This document shows positions 48,915 through 60,040 of a stretch of DNA of 64,000 bases, piece by piece; position 1 is the first letter of the stretch; each line of letters opens with the position of its first letter. The DNA is from Paramecium octaurelia. Taxonomy: Eukaryota; Ciliophora; Oligohymenophorea; Peniculida; Parameciidae. Under the pieces are notes generated by a model that ran no database searches, had not been told where the DNA came from, and worked only from the letters and a program-made list of their open reading frames with translations. The stretch lies in the NCBI GenBank assembly GCA_905182995.1, contig CAJJDP010000023.1, positions 618,789-682,788 on the forward strand, in the 5' to 3' direction. The position numbers and the translations under genes are program-made.

Positions 48915-50965
48915 ATGTAATACTAAACATTTAAGCCCACAATTTTGAATGATACGACTAATTAATAATAACAAGGTACGTTAAGACCAAGCTCTAAATT
49001 CATGAATTAAAAAATTGATCATACAAACTTGAACAATGAAAATAAAAAATCTATAGCTTAATATTAGGAAGCTATAGAATATATCTAAGAAATAGAGGAA
49101 TAGAAATCTATAATAGAAGGATAAAATTAATTTATCTAGATTTTAAGAAATTCAATAGAGAGTAAGTTATAGATTGAAGGATTTCAAATGATATTAGATT
49201 AAGTAGAAGTTATGTCAAAAGAATAAAAAATTGATTTATTTGCATTAATCACATAGTTATATTAGGAATTGTCAATCTAAAATTAATAAAATGCATAAGT
49301 TGAAAATTTATAGCAATTAGTAGACAATTTAAATAAATAAATTAATTGTTATGCTAAAGAGTTAACAGAATTAAAGGTAGATAAGTAATATTTGTTGGAA
49401 TAACTTGATTAATTATAAGGTGCCACTAAAGATGACGACAATAACTTATTTAAAGATGCTTAAATATCAAAATTAGAATCAGAGAATCAGCATTATAAAA
49501 CTCAGAATTAGAAATTAAACTTGCAAAATGAAAAATATTAAGATGATCTAGCTTAACTAGAAAAAAGGCTTAATAAGATTCATTTGAATTTGAAAACTGA
49601 GGAATGTGAAAAAGAAGAATTAATTAAAGAATTAGAAAATTTAAAACAAACTTTCTATAAAAGTCAAGTTAAAGAAGAGCATAAGTTAGAACTTAATTTG
49701 GCTTTAAAAGAATAAGAGCTAGAATTTAGCAACAATAAAATCAAAAGACTAGAGACTCAAATTAAAGAATTAAATGCATTGATAGAAGAATAATAAAAAT
49801 AAATTGGAACATAAAAATATCAAATAGAAAATTTGCAGCAGTAGCATTAATTGCAATATGATTAGTTAGAGATTGAAATGAATCAATATCGAAATGAAAT
49901 TCATGAATAATAAATGTTTTGTGAACAATTACAATCATAGTTATAAGCATCAGACTAATATATTTAATAGAGTAAATATTTTATATATATATCATAGTTA
50001 CTGATGAAATTCGTAAAATTGTAAAATCTAATGACTTAGACATATTCAACATTTTAATATCACTATAAGAAAATATTTAAACTTTAAACCTAAATGAACA
50101 AAGGTTGAAATAAAGCGAACATGAAAAATCTTAAATTATCTTTGATTTATAACATTAATTCACAGACTCCCAATAAAATAATTAATAATTATCTGAGTAA
50201 ATATCTTTGTTAAGTGCATAAACATAGCAATATTAAAGCGACATAAAACAACTAGAAAAATAAAAACGATTATTTCGATAAGAATTTACTCACATGAAAT
50301 AATTAGAAGAACAGAAAAATCAAGAAATTAAGGAATTATAAACATAGTTTTACAAATTCGATAAAAAGTTCTCTGAATAATTAGAAAGATCCATAAAAAT
50401 AGAAAAAGAAAATGCTCAATTAAAAGAATAATTGTCGCTATCTTAATAGTAACTAGCGAGTGCGAAAAACCAAGTTTCAAATAAAAAATCTCTAAGCTTC
50501 AGCTAATCATCATTTACAGAATAAAAACCAAAGAATTATGATTACATTGCACTTTTATAAACTGTAAAATACATTCTTATATAAGTTTGAAAAAGTAAAA
50601 CCGTTATTTCCTAGTGAGGCTCTTGAATTAGTATAGGAGATGCACTCTTTACAAAACAAATTAGTAAGAACAGAAGAAATAGATAGTCAATTAATTTAAG
50701 AAGAAATAAAGATATAATAAAAAATATCAATTTAATAACTCAATTTAAAAAATACGCAAGCTTGCTTATCTAAAATAATTTCTGAAAACAAAAAGTTAAA
50801 ATTAGAAGTACATAAATTAATTTATTATCAAAGTTATAAATGATTTAACCAATACAGGTTGAGTAAACTTAATCATAAGAATGTTTATCATATGATTAAG
50901 GAAGAAGTTTCTCTAGATTTCATAAATAATCAATGTCGGTTCACACGAAACCAAAATTTTAATGA
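48915..50965 (+). CDS. Long coiled-coil protein
   Basis: Predicted 658 residues; introns 49972-49997 (26 nt), 50564-50585 (22 nt) and 50808-50833 (26 nt). A short polar N-terminus (MQYQTFKPTILNDTT) precedes about 580 residues of heptads rich in Q, E, K and L. The C-terminus is Ser/Arg-rich (SFSRFHKQSMSVHTKP-like). Probably a structural or scaffold protein of the cytoskeleton; no family recognised. Confidence 0.6.
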
Positions 50966-51465
50966 TATTATATAGAATTACCTTTATTGAATTTTGTGAA
51001 AAGTAGAATTTACTATTAAATTATATTATTGAATAATTATACATTGATATGATTGCTTTTTAGGCACCATTCTTTCCTGACCGTAAATTAGATATCAATT
51101 AACAGTCCTCACTTTGAATAAGACAATATGGCCATAGAATTTAAATAATTTATAAATCTATAATTAAGAAGGTTATTTTTCATTTACAAGTGATTTTATT
51201 GCTTAAACAAGATCTAATTAATGAATTAATCAGAAATTCCAACTAAAGTTTAAAAATGATAGTTTAACATTATAAGTTTGTTTCCATTTATTTTATAAAT
51301 GATTTATAAGTATCAATAAACTAAATAACATTTTCTGCAATACCAAAATTAACAAATCTGCTTAGGTATTCAATTAAATTGGATTTTATTATTAGATATT
51401 ATTTATATTTAAATGTAAACTCACACTTATTATTTTATTATTTAAATTTCTATATTTGAATTTGC
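50966..51465. other. Intergenic, nothing recognised
   Basis: About 500 bp of AT-rich DNA between plus-strand genes; no coding composition on either strand. Confidence 0.5.
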
Positions 51466-54400
51466 ATGCACTAGCACAATAAGAATCAAGGTTCATTATT
51501 ATTATAAATTAAAGCTAACATTGATTTTAATTAGCAATACACGTTAGAAGATGACCATTATTACTAATTACCAAAGTAGATTGCTGCAAATTTTAAAGGT
51601 CAAAGAACTCATACTAATGTAAACATTGTTTCATCCTTTTAGTATAAATAGGATATATAAAAGTTGGATGATGATTTAAAGGATATTGCAGAGACGGCTG
51701 TTCTTAAACTTAAAGATTATGCTAAAGTTTGGGATGTTGACTCTAATGATCAATAATAAAGATATTACTTCAACATTCCACCAACAAGTTTCTTACAAAA
51801 AATCCAAGAATTTTAATTACCTAAAAACTTTTAAGCTGTAAGATTTTTGAATTTAATCATTTAAGTATGAATATAATGCTGTAGCAAAACTATCGGAAAA
51901 ACAAATTAAATAAATGAAGGAAACTGGAACTTTTGAAGTTCCCTCTAGATAATTTCCAATTCCATATGTTTGGTAGATTTCATCTTGGGTAATTAAAGGT
52001 AAAGAATTAGAATTTATCAAAGGAATTTAAAATATTGAAACATCAAAGTATTTGGATCTTGCCAGAGCATATAAAGCATACAGAACTTGGCTAGCTTATA
52101 TTGCTTAAGAAAGAGATGAAATTGGAAGAAATATATCACTTAGATCTGCTGTATATAATATAGGAATTGTAATTATTCTTATATATATTAAAGAGACCGC
52201 TAGTGATATTTTCGATATTTTTTGGATTTAAAGAGATGTATTCTTACGTAGATGACCTAAAAATATTAATTCTCATTGAAACGTAAAGATAATTTGAATT
52301 GAAGAAATTACAGAATGTCAATGTTGAGTTATATAAATATTTATAACTGAACCCTAATGATAAGGAAAATTTAGAAGCCAAATAAAAATATGACGACTTA
52401 TAAAGATGTTAAAACGATTTCGAAATTGAAAGAAATGGAATAAGGTTGTAAATGCAAAGCCTATATGATATTTAAATAGAAAAGAAAACTTTACTAAAAG
52501 CTGAAGATGAAGAGATTGTAGAGTAACACTAACATTTACAAGAATAAATAAATTAATTGTAATGCGATTTTGTTAAAAAATATAATCTATTTATTGATAA
52601 GGACATTGATATAACAATCTAGATTGAATAAGCAGCATATTCAGCTCAAAAATAGTTTTGGGAAAAAACAAAATATCATAAACCTATTGTCTAACAACTT
52701 ATTTCCTTAGGAGATTGTTTAAGACTTTACGATTATCATTACGAAATTTATTACACAAAATATAATGCAGCCATAAAAACCTTTAAGGAATAGATAAAAC
52801 TAAAACATAAAATAAAATCCAATTTCCCTAAGTTTGTAGAGGAAGAAACTTAAAAATTCAAAAAGGATGTGAAAAAATAATTCAAATAAGAATTTGTTAA
52901 AAATTTTTTAGCAGATATGAAATAATTAAATTTGTCTGAATAATAGGTTTATGAGTAATTTGAATAATGCAAAAAATAGATGAGGGAAAATCTTAAGCAA
53001 ATGAGAAGCCAAAAGAAATTAGAAAACAAAGAACCTTCGATTAAAATTGTTGTGTATGAATTTCTTTTTAAATTAGCTAAAAACGATTATTTCCTCCATA
53101 TGAAGTTTATTAAGAAAGAAATAGATTTTATTTGAGAAGATTTAAAGATTACCACATTGATTCTTCTAAAGCTGGTTGGAAGCTTAAATTAATAGTGATA
53201 AGATACTATGTTTGGACAGTTAACATTATATTTTGGTTAAGTGCAAATGCTGTTTCTGGACCTATTGGAATTAAGGCTTTGATAAAATCGAATAAATTTA
53301 GACCAGATGTAACAGTAGATTCAGTAACTGGTAAAGTCATGTCTTCAAATTTTACTGTTACGCCCTTGAGAATAAAGTTTCGTAATGTATTAGAAGGAAT
53401 GAGGAACTCCAGATGTCACTTTGAAGGTAGTCCTGATACTGGTTTGTTTGGAAAAAATTTATATAGGGTTTTTAACTTAATAGAAGTCTATATATTTAGA
53501 TTTTTATTAGTTGGCATTATTGGAGTACTAATTATCTTACCAACTATTATTTTATCTAATGTGGTAATATCTACTCTATTGGCATTCACTGCTTGGCTTT
53601 GGATCCCAATAACCATACTTATTAGAATCCTATTTAATTCACTAATTTATGATACAGATGTATGTCGAAGAAGAGAAAAAGATATTATTTGGAGATCTCC
53701 AAATTGGTTTCCATTAATCATCAATATTTTTGATTTTTTAATTTTAGGAATTTTAAACGCAGTTTATTGCTTATTTAAATTGCTAATATGGCATCCCTTT
53801 TGGATAACATTTATGGCTGCATTTGCTTATCTTAGATTTTACACAAGATTGCTCTATGATTCGTTTACTATTAATATTATCAAACTAATGGGTAGAGTTC
53901 CATCCTCAGAAAACAACATAGCTTGGAAAATCTCTGGGCCTGGGTTGTCAAGATAATATTTTTACGGAGTATATAAAATTTTTAAATAAGATCTAATTAC
54001 CTTAAGTATTGATTTTGGTTCAAGCAGAGTTAGAGAAAAAGATTCTAAATCTATACAAATAAAACTTAACAAATCTAATCAACAGACCTTCATAAGATCT
54101 CAGGTAAAAAATTAACCCGTTTTTCTAATTATTTAATGTAAATATATCAAATTCATTTAGGCATAATTTTATTTTGATGATCCAGCTTGCCGATATTTGA
54201 CTAATTAATTAAATAAATAAATAGAGGAAAGATTAAGCCTATTTCCAAAGCTTAATCATCAAATTAGATTTTCTGAAGAAGAATTAAAGTACATTTTAAA
54301 ATAGGTTAAATCATTTGTGAAAAAATAAATAATTTTAAAAGATATGAAATCTTACATTTGGGATTCTTACGAGGTTTAGAAAGGGGACTATAATTAATTA

Positions 54401-54780
54401 TGCGAAAAGATTATGGCTGCAATATTTGGTTCTGCTGTTCTTGATCCATTCGAAGATTTAGAGATGAGATTTTAGCTCGTATTCTAATCATATTATCTTA
54501 GAATATTTCTTAAAACTTTGATTTTATTAGAAAAGTGGATAAAGCTTTAGACGGGGACATATTATTTCAGCTGCCAAGTGATTATACAATCCAACCTAAA
54601 AAATTAGGAGATAATCCTGTTATTTAAAAACAATTTATTTCTTATTAGCATGTAATCCATTTTATTATTTAGGTTTTACAAAATGTGTGGAATTGGCAAA
54701 AATTAGAGTAAAGTTAAAGTTCTTTAAATTCCAAAAGAAATAGATGTTTAATAAATTATAGTATAAATCCTAAATAGTGA
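51466..54780 (+). CDS. Large membrane protein of unknown function
   Basis: Predicted 1065 residues with introns 51838-51865 (28 nt), 52169-52193 (25 nt), 53105-53124 (20 nt), 54479-54501 (23 nt) and 54652-54672 (21 nt). Residues 1-500 are soluble and helical with coiled-coil stretches. Residues about 530-800 contain roughly six hydrophobic segments: a conserved-looking patch (SANAVSGPIGIKALIKSNKF) after the first, then LLVGIIGVLIILPTIIL, FTAWLWIPITILIRILF, ILGILNAVYCLFKLLIW and FWITFMAAFAYLRFYTR. The C-terminal 230 residues are soluble. Start ATG 51466 is the first in frame. A 57-bp stretch at 54103-54159 is open and could also be an intron. No family recognised. Confidence 0.65.
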
Positions 54781-55100
54781 ATTATTATTAAAAGTAATGT
54801 TATTAAAATTATTTTATCACATCTAAAGAGCAAATTTTATATATTTACTCAATCAATACTATTCAAATAAATCATACTAATTAGTTACACATTATTTCTA
54901 TGATTGTTATTAAACGAACCCATTTTTAGAGTGTTTTTAGATACAATTTTTTTTAAAAACACTATTGCAAGAAATAATATAAAAGCTCTCCTCATTCTAG
55001 ATTATTTTAAAAATATACTAATTTATTAGCTTGAAAAATTACCATTTGAAAAATCATTCTAAAAATTTCAAAAACATTAAATTTTTATTATTTAATTAAT
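54781..55100. other. Intergenic, nothing recognised
   Basis: About 320 bp of AT-rich DNA before the GPN3 gene; presumably its promoter. Confidence 0.5.
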
Positions 55101-55907
55101 ATGTTATATTATGGTTAACTAGTAATTGGGCCTGCAGGAAGCGGGAAAACTTCATACTGTAATATTTTACAAGAAGGATCTTTTAAGAGAAACATTCAAG
55201 TAGTTAATTTAGATCCTGCTGCCGATTATATCCCCTATAAATGTGCAATTGATATTCGAGAATTAATATGTTTAAGTGATGTAATGGAAGAATTTGAATA
55301 TGGTCCAAATGGTGGCTTAGTCTATTGTATGGAATATTTATTATAAAATTGGGATTGGATGTAAGATCAACTAAACAATATTGCTTAAGATGACTATGTT
55401 TTATTTGATTGTCCAGGGTAAATAGAATTGTATTCTCACATTGATATGATGAGAAAGTTAACATAATTATTAGTAAATTCTGGATTTTCAATAAGTTCTG
55501 TTTATTTGGTTGACATAAATTTTTTAGAAGATGATGCTAAATTTTTATCTGGACTTTTAATGGCTTTGTCAGCCTCTATGACTTTGGAGTTACCTGCGTT
55601 TACTGTGCTTTCTAAATGTGATCTTATGAAGGACAAAAAGAAACTAAAGAGATACACAAAGCTTCATAAATTTAATGAAGAAAGCGAGTATATAAATCAG
55701 GATGAATTTTCTAAAACTTATAAGTCTTTTACTTCAGGCATTAGTGAGTTGGTTACTAGTTTTGGAGTCGGGAGGCTTTTATGTCTAGATACAACTGATG
55801 ATGAAAGTATTGACAATATCTTAGGAGAAATCGATTACGCAATACAATTTGGAGATAATTTAGAACCAGATGATAAATTATATGATTAAGCCGAATAATA
55901 ATTATGA
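55101..55907 (+). CDS. GPN3: GPN-loop GTPase 3
   Basis: 268 residues in one exon. It opens with [18 protein letters not shown] (P-loop), [13 protein letters not shown], the family-defining Gly-Pro-Asn insertion ([15 protein letters not shown]), DCPGQIELYSH (G3) and TVLSKCDLM (G4-like). GPN GTPases dimerise and help RNA polymerase II and III assembly and nuclear import. The Y-Y-G-Q opening and length best fit GPN3 rather than GPN1 or GPN2. The C-terminus is acidic and Q-rich. Confidence 0.92.
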
Positions 55908-55959
55908 AATACATACTATAAAAATATGGCTATATATCTATATTTATTAAGCTTAGTAT

Positions 55960-56940
55960 TCAAGCTAATTTACTAATATCATTCATAACTTCATCCCAAG
56001 CATTTCCAAATTAGAATCCTTTTTAATAAATCATATCTTAAGCTACTTAATCCCTTGCTTATACTAAATCCTACTTAGTTACATTCTACATTCCTTTAGA
56101 TTTTAATAAGGATAATAGTGAATTATCCTAATTTAAACTAGCCATTTCTTACAAATCCATCATATCTTAAAACCTATTTTTATAATATTCCACAGTTGAT
56201 TTCAACGATTTATTGTCTTCATTCAAACTATGATTCTAAACCTTTAGTTTATGCACTTCTTCTTGCAATTTATCAATCATTTTCATGTAGTTTTCCTTTA
56301 GAAATCGAAATTCATTAATATACATCTCCTTCTCTTTATCTAAAGTTTGCTTTACTATTTCAAATTTATCACATTCCTATTAAAAAATTTACTTTTATGA
56401 TTCTAAAATTTTAATTTAATTTGTAAATTAAGCTATTTTTACACTTGTTTCAACTTCATTTTGTTATTTTAATTATAATTAAGCTTCTAACTGAACTATT
56501 CTACTTATGAATTGTTCATTAACTAATTTTATCGATTCCTTTAATGCAATTTCTTATTAACTAATTAATTGTTCATTTTTTTATTATATCTATGAATATT
56601 CAATTTTTAATTTCTAATTTTCATTATTTAAGATTTTAATCTACTCTTCATAGAAAATATTTTATTTTTTCAGATTTTCCAATTATGCCTTTTTAGCTTC
56701 ATTTTAAGAGATTTCCATTTACAGTTTATTTTCTCTCTCTTATAGAGAATATAGCCATTACAAATTTTTTTAATCCATTTCTTTGTTTTTTATATCAATG
56801 TTCATTTTGTCTATTGAGTAATTCAATGAATTTAGTTGCTTCTTTTATTGTTCGAAATTATTATTGATACTGCTAAGATTACTCAACAGTGGACCAATCT
56901 TTTCATACAAATCGTAATTTCTTTAACTGTCTGTGCTCAT
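55960..56940 (-). CDS. Coiled-coil protein, function unknown
   Basis: 326 residues in one exon, convergent with GPN3 (52 bp between stops). After a short N-terminus (MSTDSQRNYDLYEKIGPLLS) it is continuous coiled coil with E/K/Q/N-rich heptads. The C-terminus is less regular (FGNAWDEVMNDISKLA). No domain recognised; cytoskeletal or centriolar by type only. Confidence 0.65.
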
Positions 56941-57855
56941 AAAAATTAATTTAATAAAAATATTGAAAATTCAAATTGTCAATTCCCCTTTCAGCAAAAA
57001 CATGACATAAAAATAAAATTTGAATCTAACAATTTTGAGTGTGCACTTCAAATTTTGCTACTGTATAATTTTTGAAGGATTAAAGACAAATTTTGGAGGA
57101 ATAAACAAAACAAAAAGACAAAGAAAAACCTTACGACACAGAATAGTAACAAAACTGTCTTAAGAAAAATGTGTAAGTGGATCAGAAAATTTTGCCAGTC
57201 AGAAAAATAATATTAGATAATTTTTTCAGCCTCAATTTATGAAAATTTAACTTAATTAAGTGATTTCGTGACAGTAGATGATAAATCTCAACAATTTATG
57301 ATTCATATATTATAATATTAATAGAGAAGGCATTTTCTTATCAAATTTTTGGAATACAATATTTTATTATTATTATAATTTTAGGAATATAAATATAAAA
57401 AGGATAGCAGATAGGATTAAAATATAATTAAGGTAACTTTTTCAGTACATTTAAAGTATTAATATTTCATATTAGTGGAGCTTATTAGAAAAGCAAGCTA
57501 AAACTTTGGGAATTCTAAATAACAAAGTCTCTTTTTAGAATCAATTACTCCAAAGGAAAATGTATTGTAGCTCATTTTCTAATAATATTTCACAAATAAT
57601 TAGAAAATAGTATCAATTTATATTATGAGATGTTAATGTTTTACAATAATATATTTTATATGATTTTAATAAGAATATTGGTTGGAGAAATCTATTCAAT
57701 AGTTATTTTTACAATGATTGATCAGTTTTCTCTGTTGATTATTGAGGTAGAGAAGAAAGGAGAAAACATAAAAGCTTTAAATTAAGTTTATGGAAGAAAA
57801 AAGATTTTCTGTAAAATTTAGAATATATATAAATAAAATAAATCGAATATAATTA
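56941..57855. other. Intergenic, nothing recognised
   Basis: About 915 bp between divergent genes, AT-rich with poly-A/T runs. Short chance frames only. One of the longest clean spacers in the left 58 kb. Confidence 0.5.
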
Positions 57856-58836
57856 ATGAAAAATATAATTGCAGCCACATTGACTACTTTTCTAATTGGT
57901 TTGGGTTACTACCAAGAAAATTTAGATTCTGCTTCTGATTTTGAAAGATGGGCTTTGAAACATGGCAAAAGCTATTATGGAGATGAGAAAATTTACAGAT
58001 AAACAATTTATTATCAAAATAAAAAAACGATTGATGAACATAACAAAAGAACAGATGTTACCTATTTAATGGGAGAAAATCAATTTATGACAATTACCAA
58101 TGAAGAATTTATCAGACTTTATTTAAATACTAAATCGCCCGAATAATAAAATAATTAAAATAAAGTTATAAGGAAAAATATTCATAAATCTCTTGAAACA
58201 ATTAACAAAGAAAATAAAAAATGGCCAATTGATTGGAGAGGTAAGGTCAAAGTAAAAAATTAAGGATCTTGTCCTTCTTCCTATGCAATGTCAGCAACTA
58301 GTCAAGTGGAAGCAGAATATGCAGTCTTAAAAGAAACATCTCTAACATTATCAGCACAATAAATTATGGATTGTCAAACCATGTTTCGTGGATGTGATCC
58401 TAATTATGATGGAAATACTGCTTGGGATGCATTGAGTTACATTGAGAATAATGGATTATATCCGGAATCCTCATATCCATACACTGGTAGAGACCAATGG
58501 TGTTAAGTAAATACTGGTGGACCTTGGAAGATCAAAAATCGCTGGAGGACTTTTTCTACTACGGTTTAAGAGTTACAAAGCGATCTTTATTTTTATTATC
58601 CTTATTTAGTTGTAGTTGATGCTACTAAATGGTAATTCTATGGTTCTGGTATTTTTTCTGATTGTAGTTCTGATGTAAGTCAAGGAAAGTATTATGCATT
58701 AGTTGTTGGTTTTGAAGATATTTGGTTTGTTCAACCATCTTTTGGAACTGCTTGGGGGGAATCTGGATATATAAGGTTGGCACCAGGAAACACTTGTGGT
58801 ATTTTAAATTTTGTTTATCATGTGGATTTGTATTGA
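57856..58836 (+). CDS. Papain-family pseudoprotease, secreted
   Basis: 326 residues, no intron. It has a signal peptide (MKNIIAATLTTFLIGLGYY), an I29-type propeptide with FERWALKHGKSYYGDEKIY, and a C1A catalytic domain starting near WPIDWRGKVKVKNQGSC. The oxyanion Gln is kept in NQGSC, but the catalytic Cys of the usual SCW is Ser (PSSYAMS, residue about 142), the catalytic His is Tyr (KYYALVVGF, about 280) and the catalytic Asn is Pro (VQPSFGTAWGESGYIRL, about 294). Structural landmarks remain, so it looks like a folded but inactive homologue, perhaps a scaffold or decoy, unlike an enzyme under decay. It lies at the edge of a gene-poor region. Confidence 0.85.
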
Positions 58837-59599
58837 TTATCATAAAACCATTTAGCATAAAACAACAAATTCACCCAATCTCCAAATAAGAATCAATTCA
58901 ATAAGAAAACCTTTCAAATTCTGTATTAATTCCCTTCCTAAATTATTTATGAACTATTCATTAATTTTCAAAATTTTATATATGATAGATTGCAATTCTA
59001 GCGTAAGAATTGAAACCTGGGTTTTTTTATTGCTGTCCCCCAGAAAATAGCCCTCTTTGACCTTGATAGTACTATGGGCGATTGTTGAAGAACAAAAAAC
59101 AGAGTATGTAATTTGGGAATATGCTTCATAGCAAAAAATTGTATTTCTACTTTTGAATTAACAATTTTGGTAAGATAAAAATATTCTTCAATGAAAGCCA
59201 TATTAGATTGTTCCAAAAAATATAGATTGTAACAAAAGCATTACCATCTGAATCAACCTTAAGTTAGTAATAATCATTTAAAATAATCGTAACAATATAA
59301 AAATACCATATCTGTAAATTAACAATTTCAAATATTTAGAAATATTGACAATAAACAACAAACTTTTCAACCTAATAGCTAAATTAGATTAATTCTAATG
59401 AAAAGAAAACAATCAAATACTCCTAATTAAATAGTGGAATTTGAGAATTGTATTAATAAAGAAGATTGAGTTTAAATCATAAATATAAATAAAATATCTT
59501 CTATAAATATGTATATATATTAATAAATTGAATAAAAATAAAGACTATTTACAATTATTAATTAAAGAACTTGAAAGTAGAAATAAAGTAATATGCAGC
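58837..59599. other. Gene-poor, nothing firm
   Basis: AT-rich DNA. A minus-strand frame at 58998-59216 is open in both codes but has no recognised motif; it could be part of the retroelement debris to the right. Confidence 0.45.
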
Positions 59600-60040
59600 A
59601 AAATTCTAAAAAATTAAAATAACCAAATGTAAATTATTTCTAACAGCCGTTAAAGTGTTTGCATATGCTGATGATATTGCAATTACTAATTTTGAAACTA
59701 TGCAGGATGGGTAATAGAATAACTTCTTGGACTTGCTGATAAATATGGTTTCAAAGTGAAACTCAAAAACAAACTTCATCTCAATTAAAAATTAGAGCAA
59801 TCTTTAAGGTCGAACACTTCGGGTACCTTGATGTATATATCTCTCCAAGAGGGAATACCAATGAACACAGAAAGTGCATCATAACCAAAATCAACTTCTT
59901 ATGATAAATTGAAAAATCTAAGTCATTATTATATCTGCCCTTGATGCACCAATAAAAAATTAAAATTCTTTTTGTTAAAAGTGCTTTAATAGCTGCCAAT
60001 TTATTTCTCTACAGCTTATATCACGAGTACTTATAGTCTA
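59600..60040 (+). pseudogene. Non-LTR retrotransposon (LINE-like) reverse transcriptase remnant
   Basis: The plus strand encodes KVFAYADDIAIT (nt 59652-59687), the reverse-transcriptase catalytic box with the Y/F-A-D-D aspartates. About 45 nt later, in another frame, comes LADKYGFKVKLKNKLHLN, matching the next conserved RT segment (glyxvNxxK). In a third frame FKVEHFGYLDVYIS matches the L-G-V-x-I thumb-region motif, followed by HRKCIITKIN and, after a TGA, KIKILFVKSALI and FLYSLYHEYL. At least two frameshifts and one stop break the frame, so this is a dead fragment. The endonuclease and full RT upstream are not recognised. Confidence 0.75.

Noticed and set aside
58998-59216. Minus-strand ORF near the retroelement
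   Set aside because: No recognised motif and no support for a start or splice; kept only as possible debris.
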